NCBI GenBank assembly: GCA_036558305.1 | Contig: DATBFX010000237.1 | Location: 1-9,295, forward strand | Direction of reading: 5' to 3' | Source of the DNA: DATBFX01 sp036558305 | GTDB lineage: Bacteria; Chloroflexota; Chloroflexia; Thermomicrobiales; UBA6265 | Length of the DNA stretch: 9,295 nucleotides | Shown: positions 1-5,924 of the stretch, one piece after another | How the letters are laid out: each line of letters starts with the position of its first letter | How positions within the stretch are numbered: the first letter of the stretch is position 1 | Translations under genes and position numbers: made by a program | The notes under the pieces: generated by a model | Database searches by the model: none | What the model was told of the DNA's origin: nothing | What the model saw: the letters and a program-made list of their open reading frames with translations, nothing else

Positions 1-402
1 GGGATGCGGACGCGGCGGCAGATCGTGGTCGTGATGGCGTTGAGCGGGGCGCTGGCCGGGCTGGCCGGGATGAGCGAGGTGGCGGGGATCGCGCACCAGT
101 TGCAGCGCAACCTGTCCCCCGGCTACGGCTACACGGCGATCATCGTCGCTTGGCTGGCTCGCCTCGATCCGTTCGGCATCGTCGGCGTTTCCTTCCTGCT
201 GGCCGCCGTGCTCGTCGGCGGCGACCAGCTCCAACTGGCCGTTGGTCTGCCGTCCTCGGTGGCGCCGATGCTCCAGGGGGCGATCCTGTTTTTCTTGCTC
301 GGGGGCGACGTGCTGACGCGATACCGGGTGAGGTGGGTAGGCGGCAAGGCGGCAAGGCGGCAAGGCACCGGGGAGACGCCGGAGGCGGCGGCGGGCGGGT
401 GA
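1..402 (+). CDS. ABC transporter permease, sugar/nucleoside type (C-terminal part, 5' end outside window)
   Basis: The frame is open from the first base, so the gene begins before the window and the ATG at 4 is probably internal. About 133 residues are visible. They contain a hydrophobic helix (about 8-26) with the MALSGALAGLAG motif, then LSPGYGYTAIIVAWLARL, a long hydrophobic stretch to about residue 75 and a last membrane helix near 88-105 (PMLQGAILFFLLGGDVLTRYR). This pattern is typical of the C-terminal end of integral-membrane permeases of the BmpA-associated simple-sugar/nucleoside importers (YufP/NupP-like), which form the channel in the inner membrane with an ATPase and a lipoprotein binder. 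The family normally stops soon after the RYR-like end. Here about 24 extra residues follow, encoded by an 8-bp tandem repeat and Gly/Ala-rich sequence. The exact substrate cannot be read. It is not part of the cas operon, being separated by 438 bp. Confidence 0.82.
   Translation, partial: GMRTRRQIVVVMALSGALAGLAGMSEVAGIAHQLQRNLSPGYGYTAIIVAWLARLDPFGIVGVSFLLAAVLVGGDQLQLAVGLPSSVAPMLQGAILFFLLGGDVLTRYRVRWVGGKAARRQGTGETPEAAAGG
340..366 (+). repeat. 8-bp tandem repeat (GGCGGCAA x3.4) in the permease tail
   Basis: Three perfect copies of GGCGGCAA (340-347, 348-355, 356-363) are followed by a partial GGC. They lie inside the last codons of the permease and encode GGKAARRQG. The unit length is not a multiple of three, so gain or loss of one copy would shift the frame of the C-terminus. 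The repeat lies past the last membrane helix, so such shifts are probably tolerated. Confidence 0.85.
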
Positions 403-488
403 GCAAGGCGGCCGATGCGGTGTCCGGAGGGGCACGGTGTCTGGGGCAACTCGCCGTCGCGCCTGGGAATTGACGGCGGCCGACACGG

Positions 489-510
489 CGGTTGGGTGAT
501 CGATCAACCG
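489..510. promoter_or_regulatory. Possible operator: inverted repeat with internal palindrome
   Basis: CGGTTG at 489-494 is matched by CAACCG at 505-510, and TGATCGATCA at 497-506 is a perfect 10-bp palindrome. Together they make a 22-bp dyad suitable for a dimeric DNA-binding protein. It lies about 330 bp upstream of the cas3 start and 87 bp after the permease stop. No regulator gene is visible, and in a GC-rich genome such dyads also occur by chance, so this is only a candidate. Confidence 0.25.
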
Positions 511-572
511 CTGCATCGAGGGCATACGCACCTCGCTACCGGCGCCCTTCGGGCGGAAGGGGGGTCGCCAGC

Positions 573-593
573 GGTCCGGGAAACCGGCGGACC
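573..593. other. Small intergenic hairpin
   Basis: GGTCCG at 573-578 pairs with CGGACC at 588-593 across a 9-nt loop. It could mark the 3' end of the permease transcript, but there is no following T run on either strand, so it is not called a terminator. A weaker 5-bp hairpin (543-547 with 551-555, loop TTC) lies 20 bases upstream. Confidence 0.3.
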
Positions 594-655
594 CGCCGGG
601 GCAGATTCACTACCTGCCCAGGTCCCCACCGTGCCAGGGGAAGCCGTTTGCGCGT

Positions 656-684
656 AGAATAGAACACTAGTATCTTCTTGTCAA
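656..684 (-). promoter_or_regulatory. Predicted sigma70-type promoter facing away from cas3
   Basis: Reading the minus strand, a perfect -35 box TTGACA (684-679) is followed by exactly 17 bases and a -10 box TATTCT (661-656; 4 of 6 consensus bases). It sits in the only clearly AT-rich stretch of the left region (about 31% G+C over 655-686). Transcription would start near position 650 and run leftward, antisense to the permease 3' end. No minus-strand gene is recognisable there. The layout recalls the anti-Pcas promoter that lies divergently upstream of the E. coli cas operon. The forward cas promoter is not obvious: TAGAAT at 655-660 and TAGTAT at 668-673 are possible forward -10 boxes, but neither has a good -35. 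Confidence 0.5.
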
Positions 685-826
685 TGGCGCGGTGGTGACG
701 AACAGCGACCCTTACACGAGGGGAGGTGGCGAGGCGTGGAACGATGCTTACGACCACTGAAATGCCATTGGACTGCCCGCATCGGGTTCCCGCGCGGATG
801 TATGATGCGGATGATGTCAATCTCAT

Positions 827-834
827 GGAAGGAG
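827..834 (+). promoter_or_regulatory. Ribosome binding site fixing the cas3 start
   Basis: GGAAGGAG ends 6 nt before the ATG at 841. This strong Shine-Dalgarno site decides the cas3 start against the longer in-frame GTG at 736, whose extra 35 residues (several Cys and Met, no similarity to Cas3) do not resemble the family's N-terminus. Confidence 0.8.
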
Positions 835-840
835 TGCGCG

Positions 841-3639
841 ATGGCCGAAAAGACCGTTCCGGTGCTGTCGCTCTGGGCGAAGGGCGCGCCAGCCGATCGG
901 GATGCGCCGTTTCACCCGCTGCCGTGCCACCTAATTGACGTGGCATCGGTGGCCTGGTCGATGTGGGAAACCGTCGTGCCGTCGGCGGTGCGGCGCTGGT
1001 TCGCGGGCGGGTTGGGGTTGGACGAGTCGGTGGCAGGCCGGTGGGTCGGGTTGTGGGCGGGCTTGCACGATGTCGGCAAGGCGTCGCCGGCGTTTCAGCG
1101 CCGGATGAAAGGGGAGGCGCCGCACGGGACGATCTCCGCTTGCGTGCTGCGCGACTTGTTGACCGAGCCGCCGTTCGGCATGGCGACCGATGCGGCGGAG
1201 GTGATCGCGACGGTCGTGGGTGGGCACCACGGGGTATTCCCGCGGAGCGGCGCGGTCGAGAACGTCTCGCCACGGGCGATGGGGCACGGAGCGGTGTGGG
1301 CGGCGATGCGCCGCGAGTTGGCGCTCACTCTGGTTCGGGTGCTCGATGTGCCGCCGGGGGCGCCGCGGCGACCGGACAACGCGATGGCGATGTGGCTGGC
1401 GGGGTTGGTGTCGGTCGCGGATTGGATCGGTTCGGACGAGGGCTATTTCGCGTTCGCGGCGACCGACCGGGCGGTGGCGATCGCGCTCGACGTCGACGAC
1501 TACGTGCGGCGTTCGGCGGCGGCGGCCGCGCGGGCGCTGGACAATCTCGGATGGAGCGCGTGGCCGACCGCGACCGCTCCGCGGACATTTGCCGAGCTTT
1601 TCCCCAAGATCGACCGGCCGTACCCGGTGCAGACGGAGGTGCGCGATCTGGCAGACCGGCTCGACGGTCCGGCGCTGGTGATCGTGGAGGCGCCGATGGG
1701 CGAGGGAAAAACCGAAGCGGCGATGTACCTGGCCGACCGCGGGAATGCCGCGCTCGGCCGGCGCGGTCACTACTTCGCGTTGCCGACCCAGGCGACGAGC
1801 AACCAGATGTTCGGGCGGGTACGGGCGTTTCTCGGCGAGCGCTACCCAGCGGAGCTGGTCAATCTCCTGTTGTTGCACGGACAGGCGGCGCTCTCGGCGG
1901 AGTTTGCGGTGCTGCGGCAGGAGGGGGCGCGGCTGCTGCGTCCGGAGCGAGTCGATGAAGACCCCGGCGTGGACGTCGAGCGGGCCGGCGTGATGGCGGG
2001 AGAGTGGTTCACGCACCGGAAGCGGGGGGTGCTGGCACCGTTCGGGGTGGGGACGATCGATCAGGTATTGCTCGCCGCGCTGCAGACGCGACACGTCTTC
2101 GTGCGGTTGTTCGGGTTGGCGCAGAAGACGGTGATCGTCGACGAGGCGCACGCCTACGACGCCTACATGTCGACGCTGTTGGAGCGGTTGCTGGCGTGGC
2201 TGGCGGCGCTCGACTGCACGGTGGTGGTGCTGTCGGCGACGTTGCCGCGGGGGCGACGGGAGGCGCTGGTGCGGGCGTTTGCGGAGGGGCGGGGAGAGCC
2301 CTCACCCCCGGCCCCTCTCCCGACCGCGGGAGAGGGGAGCACGAACGGCGCGGCGGTGGCGTATCCGCGGGTAACGTGGTGGAGCGAGGGGGAGAGGGGG
2401 GGCGTCGGAATTCCGGCGGCGGGGCGGAAGAGGGTAGTGATCGAGCAGTTTCGTGGCGGGGAGGTGGCGGATGAGGAGGCGGACCGGCGGTTGGGCGAGC
2501 GGTTGGCGGCGGCGCTGGCGGGAGGCGGGTGCGCGGCGGTGATCTGCAACACGGTGGCGCGAGCGCAACGGGTCTACCGGGCGCTACGGGACGGCGGTCA
2601 TTTCGCGCCGGAGGAGATCGACCTCCTCCACGCGCGGTTCCTCTACGAGGAGCGCGAGGCGCGGGAGCAGCGGGCGCTGATCCGGTTCGGCAAACCCGGC
2701 GGACGCGTTGCGACGGCCGACGGCGAGGTGGAGGTCGCGCGACCGGAGCGCGCGGTGCTGGTGGCGACGCAGGTGATCGAACAGAGTCTGGATTTGGATT
2801 TCGACCTGATGGTTACGGACCTGGCGCCGGTCGACCTGGTCTTGCAGCGGGTGGGGCGGCTTCACCGCCACGCCAGGCCCGACCGACCGCGCGGGCTGAC
2901 CGAGCCGGTGGTTTGGGTTCGCTGGCCGGGAGAGCGGGACGGGGCACCGACGCTCGATCCCGGCGACGCCGCGGTCTACGAACCGCACGTGCTGCTGCGA
3001 TCGTGGTGGGTGTTGCGCGACCGCATGGCCATCGTCATCCCGGACGACGTCGAGGCGCTGATTGAGGCCGTGTACGACGAATCGGGCGCGAGTCCCGACG
3101 ACGGGAGTCAACGTTTCCGCCGCGAGTGGGAGGACACCCTGGAGGGGCATCGGGCGGCGGTCGCGGAGGAGCGGGACGAGGCCGAAAAGCGCTGGCTCAA
3201 GGCGCCGACGTTCTCAGGGGCAACGTGGCGCCTGATCGGGGAGCCACGGGAGGAGGACGCACCCGATTTCCACAAGGAGTTTCAGGCATTGACGCGTCTT
3301 GCCGAGCGATCGGTGGAGATCGTTTGCCTTTATGGGACGCGAGAACGCCCGACGTTCGATCGGTCAGGACTGGATCGGGCGACGGTCCGCGGGATGCCGA
3401 GTCTCGAGCAAGCGAAGCGGCTGCTGCGCCGGTCGGTGCGCGTGACTGCCAGGGGCGCGGTCGCGGCTCTGCTCGATGGGGAGGTGCCGGCAGGCTGGCG
3501 GAAGAGTGCGCTCCTGCGAAACCATCGGCTCGTCGTGTTGGAAGACGGCGCGACGGCGTTCGTCGGCACATACCGCCTGCGCTTAGATCGCGACACCGGT
3601 CTGGAGATCGAGCGGCGAGGGACGGAGGAGAGGGAATGA
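841..3639 (+). CDS. cas3: Cas3, HD nuclease / DExH helicase of type I-E CRISPR interference
   Basis: A 932-residue protein with the full Cas3 layout. Cas3 is recruited by Cascade after R-loop formation, nicks the displaced strand and unwinds and degrades target DNA. HD nuclease domain: H30, the HDVGK motif (H76-D77), H95, tandem HH at 129-130 and D194 (SVADW), matching the metal ligands of characterised I-E Cas3. Helicase: Walker A GEGKT (287-291) in EAPMGEGKTEAA, motif Ia LPTQATSNQ (about 314-322), DEAH (434-437), SAT (465-467), motif V near 642-663 and motif VI QRVGRLHRH (669-677). A C-terminal domain follows to residue 932. All active residues I can locate are present, so the enzyme should be active. 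Residues about 484-505 (PSPPAPLP...) come from a dispersed DNA palindrome read in frame, between the two RecA-like lobes. The ATG follows a strong Shine-Dalgarno site. The stop overlaps the casA start as ATGA. Identification is certain; only the exact start could be argued. Confidence 0.97.
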   Translation: MAEKTVPVLSLWAKGAPADRDAPFHPLPCHLIDVASVAWSMWETVVPSAVRRWFAGGLGLDESVAGRWVGLWAGLHDVGKASPAFQRRMKGEAPHGTISACVLRDLLTEPPFGMATDAAEVIATVVGGHHGVFPRSGAVENVSPRAMGHGAVWAAMRRELALTLVRVLDVPPGAPRRPDNAMAMWLAGLVSVADWIGSDEGYFAFAATDRAVAIALDVDDYVRRSAAAAARALDNLGWSAWPTATAPRTFAELFPKIDRPYPVQTEVRDLADRLDGPALVIVEAPMGEGKTEAAMYLADRGNAALGRRGHYFALPTQATSNQMFGRVRAFLGERYPAELVNLLLLHGQAALSAEFAVLRQEGARLLRPERVDEDPGVDVERAGVMAGEWFTHRKRGVLAPFGVGTIDQVLLAALQTRHVFVRLFGLAQKTVIVDEAHAYDAYMSTLLERLLAWLAALDCTVVVLSATLPRGRREALVRAFAEGRGEPSPPAPLPTAGEGSTNGAAVAYPRVTWWSEGERGGVGIPAAGRKRVVIEQFRGGEVADEEADRRLGERLAAALAGGGCAAVICNTVARAQRVYRALRDGGHFAPEEIDLLHARFLYEEREAREQRALIRFGKPGGRVATADGEVEVARPERAVLVATQVIEQSLDLDFDLMVTDLAPVDLVLQRVGRLHRHARPDRPRGLTEPVVWVRWPGERDGAPTLDPGDAAVYEPHVLLRSWWVLRDRMAIVIPDDVEALIEAVYDESGASPDDGSQRFRREWEDTLEGHRAAVAEERDEAEKRWLKAPTFSGATWRLIGEPREEDAPDFHKEFQALTRLAERSVEIVCLYGTRERPTFDRSGLDRATVRGMPSLEQAKRLLRRSVRVTARGAVAALLDGEVPAGWRKSALLRNHRLVVLEDGATAFVGTYRLRLDRDTGLEIERRGTEERE
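2299..2339. repeat. Dispersed palindromic repeat embedded in cas3
   Basis: The stretch begins CCCTCACCCCCGG and contains a perfect 11-bp stem: CCCCTCTCCCG (2312-2322) pairs with CGGGAGAGGGG (2327-2337) around the loop ACCG. From general knowledge, this motif type (CCCTCACCCC...CCCTCTCCC hairpin GGGAGAGGGG) is scattered in many copies, mostly between genes, in numerous high-GC bacteria. Here it lies in the cas3 frame without a stop and encodes residues about 487-499 (PSPPAPLPTAGEG). The position is the variable linker after the helicase SAT motif, where an insertion should do little harm. Confidence 0.75.
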
Positions 3640-5273
3640 CGGCGAGTTACAACCTGATCGAGGAGGGCTGGATTCCTTGCCTGTGGGAGGACGGGCGGCC
3701 CGAGGAGGTGGGGTTGCGGGAGGCACTCGGCGAGGCACAGAGGATTCGGGAAGTCAGCGATCCATCGCCGCTGATCGCGGTGGCATTGCACCGGCTGCTG
3801 CTGGCAATCCTCCATCGCACCTTCGGTCCGGCGAACGAGCAGGAGTGGGCGGCCCTGTGGCGTGCAGGCAGATTCGACGGCCGCGCGCTCGATGCGTACT
3901 TCGACCGCTGGCGTTCGCGCTTCGATCTGTTCGACGAGCGGTTCCCCTTCTACCAGACGCGGAGCCTCGATCCCGCGTACGGTGGACCCGTCTCGAAGAT
4001 GCCGCTCTCGGCCGGCAAGAACTCGCCGCTGTTCGATCACGGGACTGACGACGACCGCGGGGTGCTGCCGGCGGCGGAGGCGGCGCGCGAGTTGGTCGCG
4101 CTTCAGTCGTTCGCGATCGGCGGGTTCGTTGCCTACGAACGCGAACTGGACCCGAAGCTCTACAAGTCCGCGGACGGTGCGCCGCTTGCCAAGGGCGCGG
4201 TGTGCCTGGTCGCGGGACCCGACCTGTTTCGGACGCTGATGCTGAACTTGCATCGCTACAGCCCGAGGGATCACGAGCCGTTTCGATTCCACGGCGACGA
4301 CCGGCCGGCCTGGGAGCGCGACGAGGAAACACGCGCCGAGGACCGGCAGCCGGCGGGCTACCTCGACTATCTGACCTGGCAGAGCCGCAGGGCTCGGCTC
4401 TTGCCGGGCGATGACGGAGGGGCGGCGCCGGTCGTCGCGCGTGCCGTGATCATGAAGGGGAATCAGTTTCCGGAGTCGTGGACGGTCCACGACGGCGAGA
4501 CGATGATCGCGTTTGCGAAGAACAAGAAACCGGCAAAGGGGCAACAACCGTGGTCGCCGGTTGGCTTCCGGGAGGAGCGTGCCGTCTGGCGCGACAGCCT
4601 GGCCCTGATGCAATCGATCGACGACGACTCGGACCGGCCGCGCATCGCGGCCTGGCTGGGAGATCTCGTCGCCTCGGGCGTGCTCGACCGGTCACAGGCG
4701 ATTCCGATCGACCTGATGGGACTCTGTTCCGATCAAGCTAAGGTGCTCTTTTGGCGGCAGGAGCGGTTGCCGCTCCCGCTCGCCTATCTCGCCGATCGAA
4801 CGCTGGTCCTGGACGGGCTGAGACCGGCGTTGCGCGTCGGAGAGGAGGTCGTCGAGCGGGTGCTGGATCCGGTTGGGCGATCGCTGGTCAAGTTGCTCCT
4901 GGCGCCGATGTCGGACCAGCCGCAGGGACGTCAACCGGAGATCGGCGGGCTCACCGCGTCACTCGGTCTGCGGCGCCGGTATTGGTCGCGGCTCGACGTC
5001 GCGTTTCAACGGCTGCTCGTCGATTTGCCGGGTGACAAGGAGCGGTCTTTCGCCGCCGATCCGGATCGGTGGCCGGAGGGCGGCGAGGCGTACCAGGCGT
5101 GGCTTCACGACGTCGAGCAAGCGGCCCGACGGGCGTTCGACGAGACGGCGCACGGGGTCGGTACGTCGCCGCGGGCGCTGAAGGCGGTAGCAAGGGCGGA
5201 ACGGGAGTTCGGGGCGCGGTTGCGCGCGTTGTTGAAGGAAAAGGGGATGAGCAAGGAGGAGCGCAGTGGTTGA
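3636..5273 (+). CDS. casA: CasA/Cse1, large subunit of type I-E Cascade
   Basis: A 545-residue protein starting MTASYNLIEEGWIPCLWEDG, the usual Cse1 opening (YNLI...WIPV). CasA sits at the foot of Cascade, recognises the PAM, helps melt target DNA and docks Cas3. Further family signatures are the DP(S)PL region near 42-46, FDLFDERFPFYQ (about 97-107), KMPLSAGKNSPLFDH (121-135) followed by an acidic TDDD and LQSFAIGG (156-163), and WQSRRARLLP in the middle. The GKNSPLFDH segment lies in the part corresponding to the PAM-sensing loop. The C-terminal part (about 400-545) is helical, consistent with the four-helix bundle, and ends in a basic/acidic tail. The length is slightly above the E. coli protein (502). 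The start is fixed by the ATGA overlap with the cas3 stop and by GGAGGAG at 3624-3630. Its synonymous codon choice is more mixed than that of cas1. Confidence 0.96.
   Translation: MTASYNLIEEGWIPCLWEDGRPEEVGLREALGEAQRIREVSDPSPLIAVALHRLLLAILHRTFGPANEQEWAALWRAGRFDGRALDAYFDRWRSRFDLFDERFPFYQTRSLDPAYGGPVSKMPLSAGKNSPLFDHGTDDDRGVLPAAEAARELVALQSFAIGGFVAYERELDPKLYKSADGAPLAKGAVCLVAGPDLFRTLMLNLHRYSPRDHEPFRFHGDDRPAWERDEETRAEDRQPAGYLDYLTWQSRRARLLPGDDGGAAPVVARAVIMKGNQFPESWTVHDGETMIAFAKNKKPAKGQQPWSPVGFREERAVWRDSLALMQSIDDDSDRPRIAAWLGDLVASGVLDRSQAIPIDLMGLCSDQAKVLFWRQERLPLPLAYLADRTLVLDGLRPALRVGEEVVERVLDPVGRSLVKLLLAPMSDQPQGRQPEIGGLTASLGLRRRYWSRLDVAFQRLLVDLPGDKERSFAADPDRWPEGGEAYQAWLHDVEQAARRAFDETAHGVGTSPRALKAVARAEREFGARLRALLKEKGMSKEERSG
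5253..5260 (+). promoter_or_regulatory. Ribosome binding site fixing the casB GTG start
   Basis: AAGGAGGA lies inside the last codons of casA, 5 nt before the GTG at 5266. The ATG at 5275 (three codons later, in frame) would be 14 nt away, too far, so GTG is the better start and casB overlaps casA by 8 nt. Confidence 0.75.
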
Positions 5274-5847
5274 GATGGCGGCAAGGTCGAAAGCGGAGGC
5301 GTTCGTCGCGCACTTGCGAGAGTTGGCAGGCAACGAGGATCGGGCGGCGCTGGCGGCGCTGCGGCGCGGGCTCGGGAAGGAGCCGGGCGAGGCGCCGGAG
5401 ATGTTCCCGCACCTGGTGCCCTGGCTGCCGCCGGAACCGCGGCGAGGGGAAGAGGAGGCGTACTACCTGGTGGCGTCGTTGTTCGCGCTCCACCCCACCG
5501 CCGGCGCGGGGGGTGAGGTGCCGCGGTGGGCGCGGAACTTCGGTGCATCGATGGCCGCATTGAAACAGAAAGCGGAGAGCGAGGGGCCGGAGCGGCGCTT
5601 CGTCGGGCTGCTGACGTGCGACCGGGAGGAGTTGTCGGACCACCTGCGGCGGGCAGTGGCCCTCCTTAAAGGCAACGAGATCGCGGTCGACTGGGAGCAA
5701 CTGTTGCGGGATGTTCAACGCTGGGATCGGGTGGAGCGGCCGGTCCAACGTGCGTGGGCGAGGGCGTTCTGGGGTGTGCGGGAGGAGGGGGACGCCGGGG
5801 AAGGCGACCGTGAAACGGAGGAGGGCGAGGCAGAGACGGGCGACTGA
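5266..5847 (+). CDS. casB: CasB/Cse2, small subunit of type I-E Cascade
   Basis: A 193-residue helical protein. Two copies form the inner belly of Cascade and stabilise the displaced strand and the crRNA-DNA hybrid. Recognisable family segments are FVAHLREL near the N-terminus, RAALAALRRGLGKEPGEAP (about 26-44), EEEAYYLVASLFALHP (62-77), ERRFVGLLTCDREELSDHLRRAVALLK (109-135) and VDWEQLLRDVQRWD...VQRAWARAFWG (141-170), the typical Cse2 end. After that comes a 23-residue acidic tail (171-193, 11 Asp/Glu), not usual in short homologues and probably disordered. It overlaps casA by 8 nt and starts at GTG. A 77-bp gap separates it from cas7, the only sizeable gap in the operon. Confidence 0.93.
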   Translation: MVEMAARSKAEAFVAHLRELAGNEDRAALAALRRGLGKEPGEAPEMFPHLVPWLPPEPRRGEEEAYYLVASLFALHPTAGAGGEVPRWARNFGASMAALKQKAESEGPERRFVGLLTCDREELSDHLRRAVALLKGNEIAVDWEQLLRDVQRWDRVERPVQRAWARAFWGVREEGDAGEGDRETEEGEAETGD

Positions 5848-5888
5848 GTCGGGGATCATCGGAGAGCGGAGCGACATCAGTCCGCCGG

Positions 5889-5909
5889 CGACCGATCGCC
5901 GCGCGGTCG
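5889..5909 (+). other. Hairpin in the casB-cas7 gap, just before the cas7 ribosome binding site
   Basis: CGACCG (5889-5894) pairs with CGGTCG (5904-5909) over a 9-nt loop, and the purine-rich cas7 ribosome binding site (GAGGGAG, 5911-5917) follows at once. The gap 5848-5924 holds no gene and I see no clear internal promoter in it. The hairpin could protect an mRNA end after processing or tune cas7 translation. This is inference, as a 6-bp stem is modest evidence in GC-rich DNA. Confidence 0.35.
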
Positions 5910-5924
5910 TGAGGGAGAGTAAGC

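Larger units (their letters stand above)
403..840. other. Gene-free leader region between the permease and cas3
   Basis: I see no convincing protein-coding gene in these 438 bases. A 6-bp inverted repeat CGGTTG/CAACCG (489-494 and 505-510) encloses most of the 10-bp palindrome TGATCGATCA (497-506). A short hairpin CGCCC-TTC-GGGCG lies at 543-555. A second hairpin GGTCCG/CGGACC (573-578 and 588-593) has a 9-nt loop. An AT-rich island spans 655-686. No copy of a type I-E CRISPR repeat is visible, so the array is not on this side of cas3 within the window. Neither hairpin is followed by a T tract, so terminator function for the permease operon is not supported. Short open frames (starts at 415, 736 and 744) look incidental. 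Confidence 0.7.

Noticed and set aside
573..593. Rho-independent terminator for the permease operon
   Set aside because: The stem is only 6 bp with a 9-nt loop and no T tract follows on either strand.
415..657. 80-residue frame between the permease and cas3
   Set aside because: No good ribosome binding site, no recognisable domain, and its composition is that of random GC-rich sequence.
678..683. Forward cas promoter with TTGTCA as -35
   Set aside because: No acceptable -10 box occurs 16-18 bp downstream. The sequence is better explained as the complement of the minus-strand TTGACA.
736..840. In-frame 35-residue N-terminal extension of Cas3 from GTG 736
   Set aside because: A GGGAGG lies 9 nt upstream, but the extension is rich in Cys and Met and unlike Cas3. 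The ATG at 841 has a stronger, better-spaced ribosome binding site and matches the family's usual start.
744..938. Short frame starting MLTTTEMPLDCPHRVPARMYDADD, overlapping the cas3 start
   Set aside because: Half of it overlaps cas3 in another frame, there is only a weak GAGG before it, and I recognise no family. It could be a leader peptide but the support is too thin.
931..2151. Long minus-strand frames opposite cas3, casA and the other cas genes
   Set aside because: These are Arg/Pro/His-rich shadows expected opposite GC-rich coding sequence, and the plus-strand genes are certain.
5848..5860. GTCGGGGATCATC in the casB-cas7 gap, resembling the end of a type I-E CRISPR repeat
   Set aside because: Only a short stretch resembles the repeat tail, there is no hairpin half before it and no second copy, so it is not a repeat or array.
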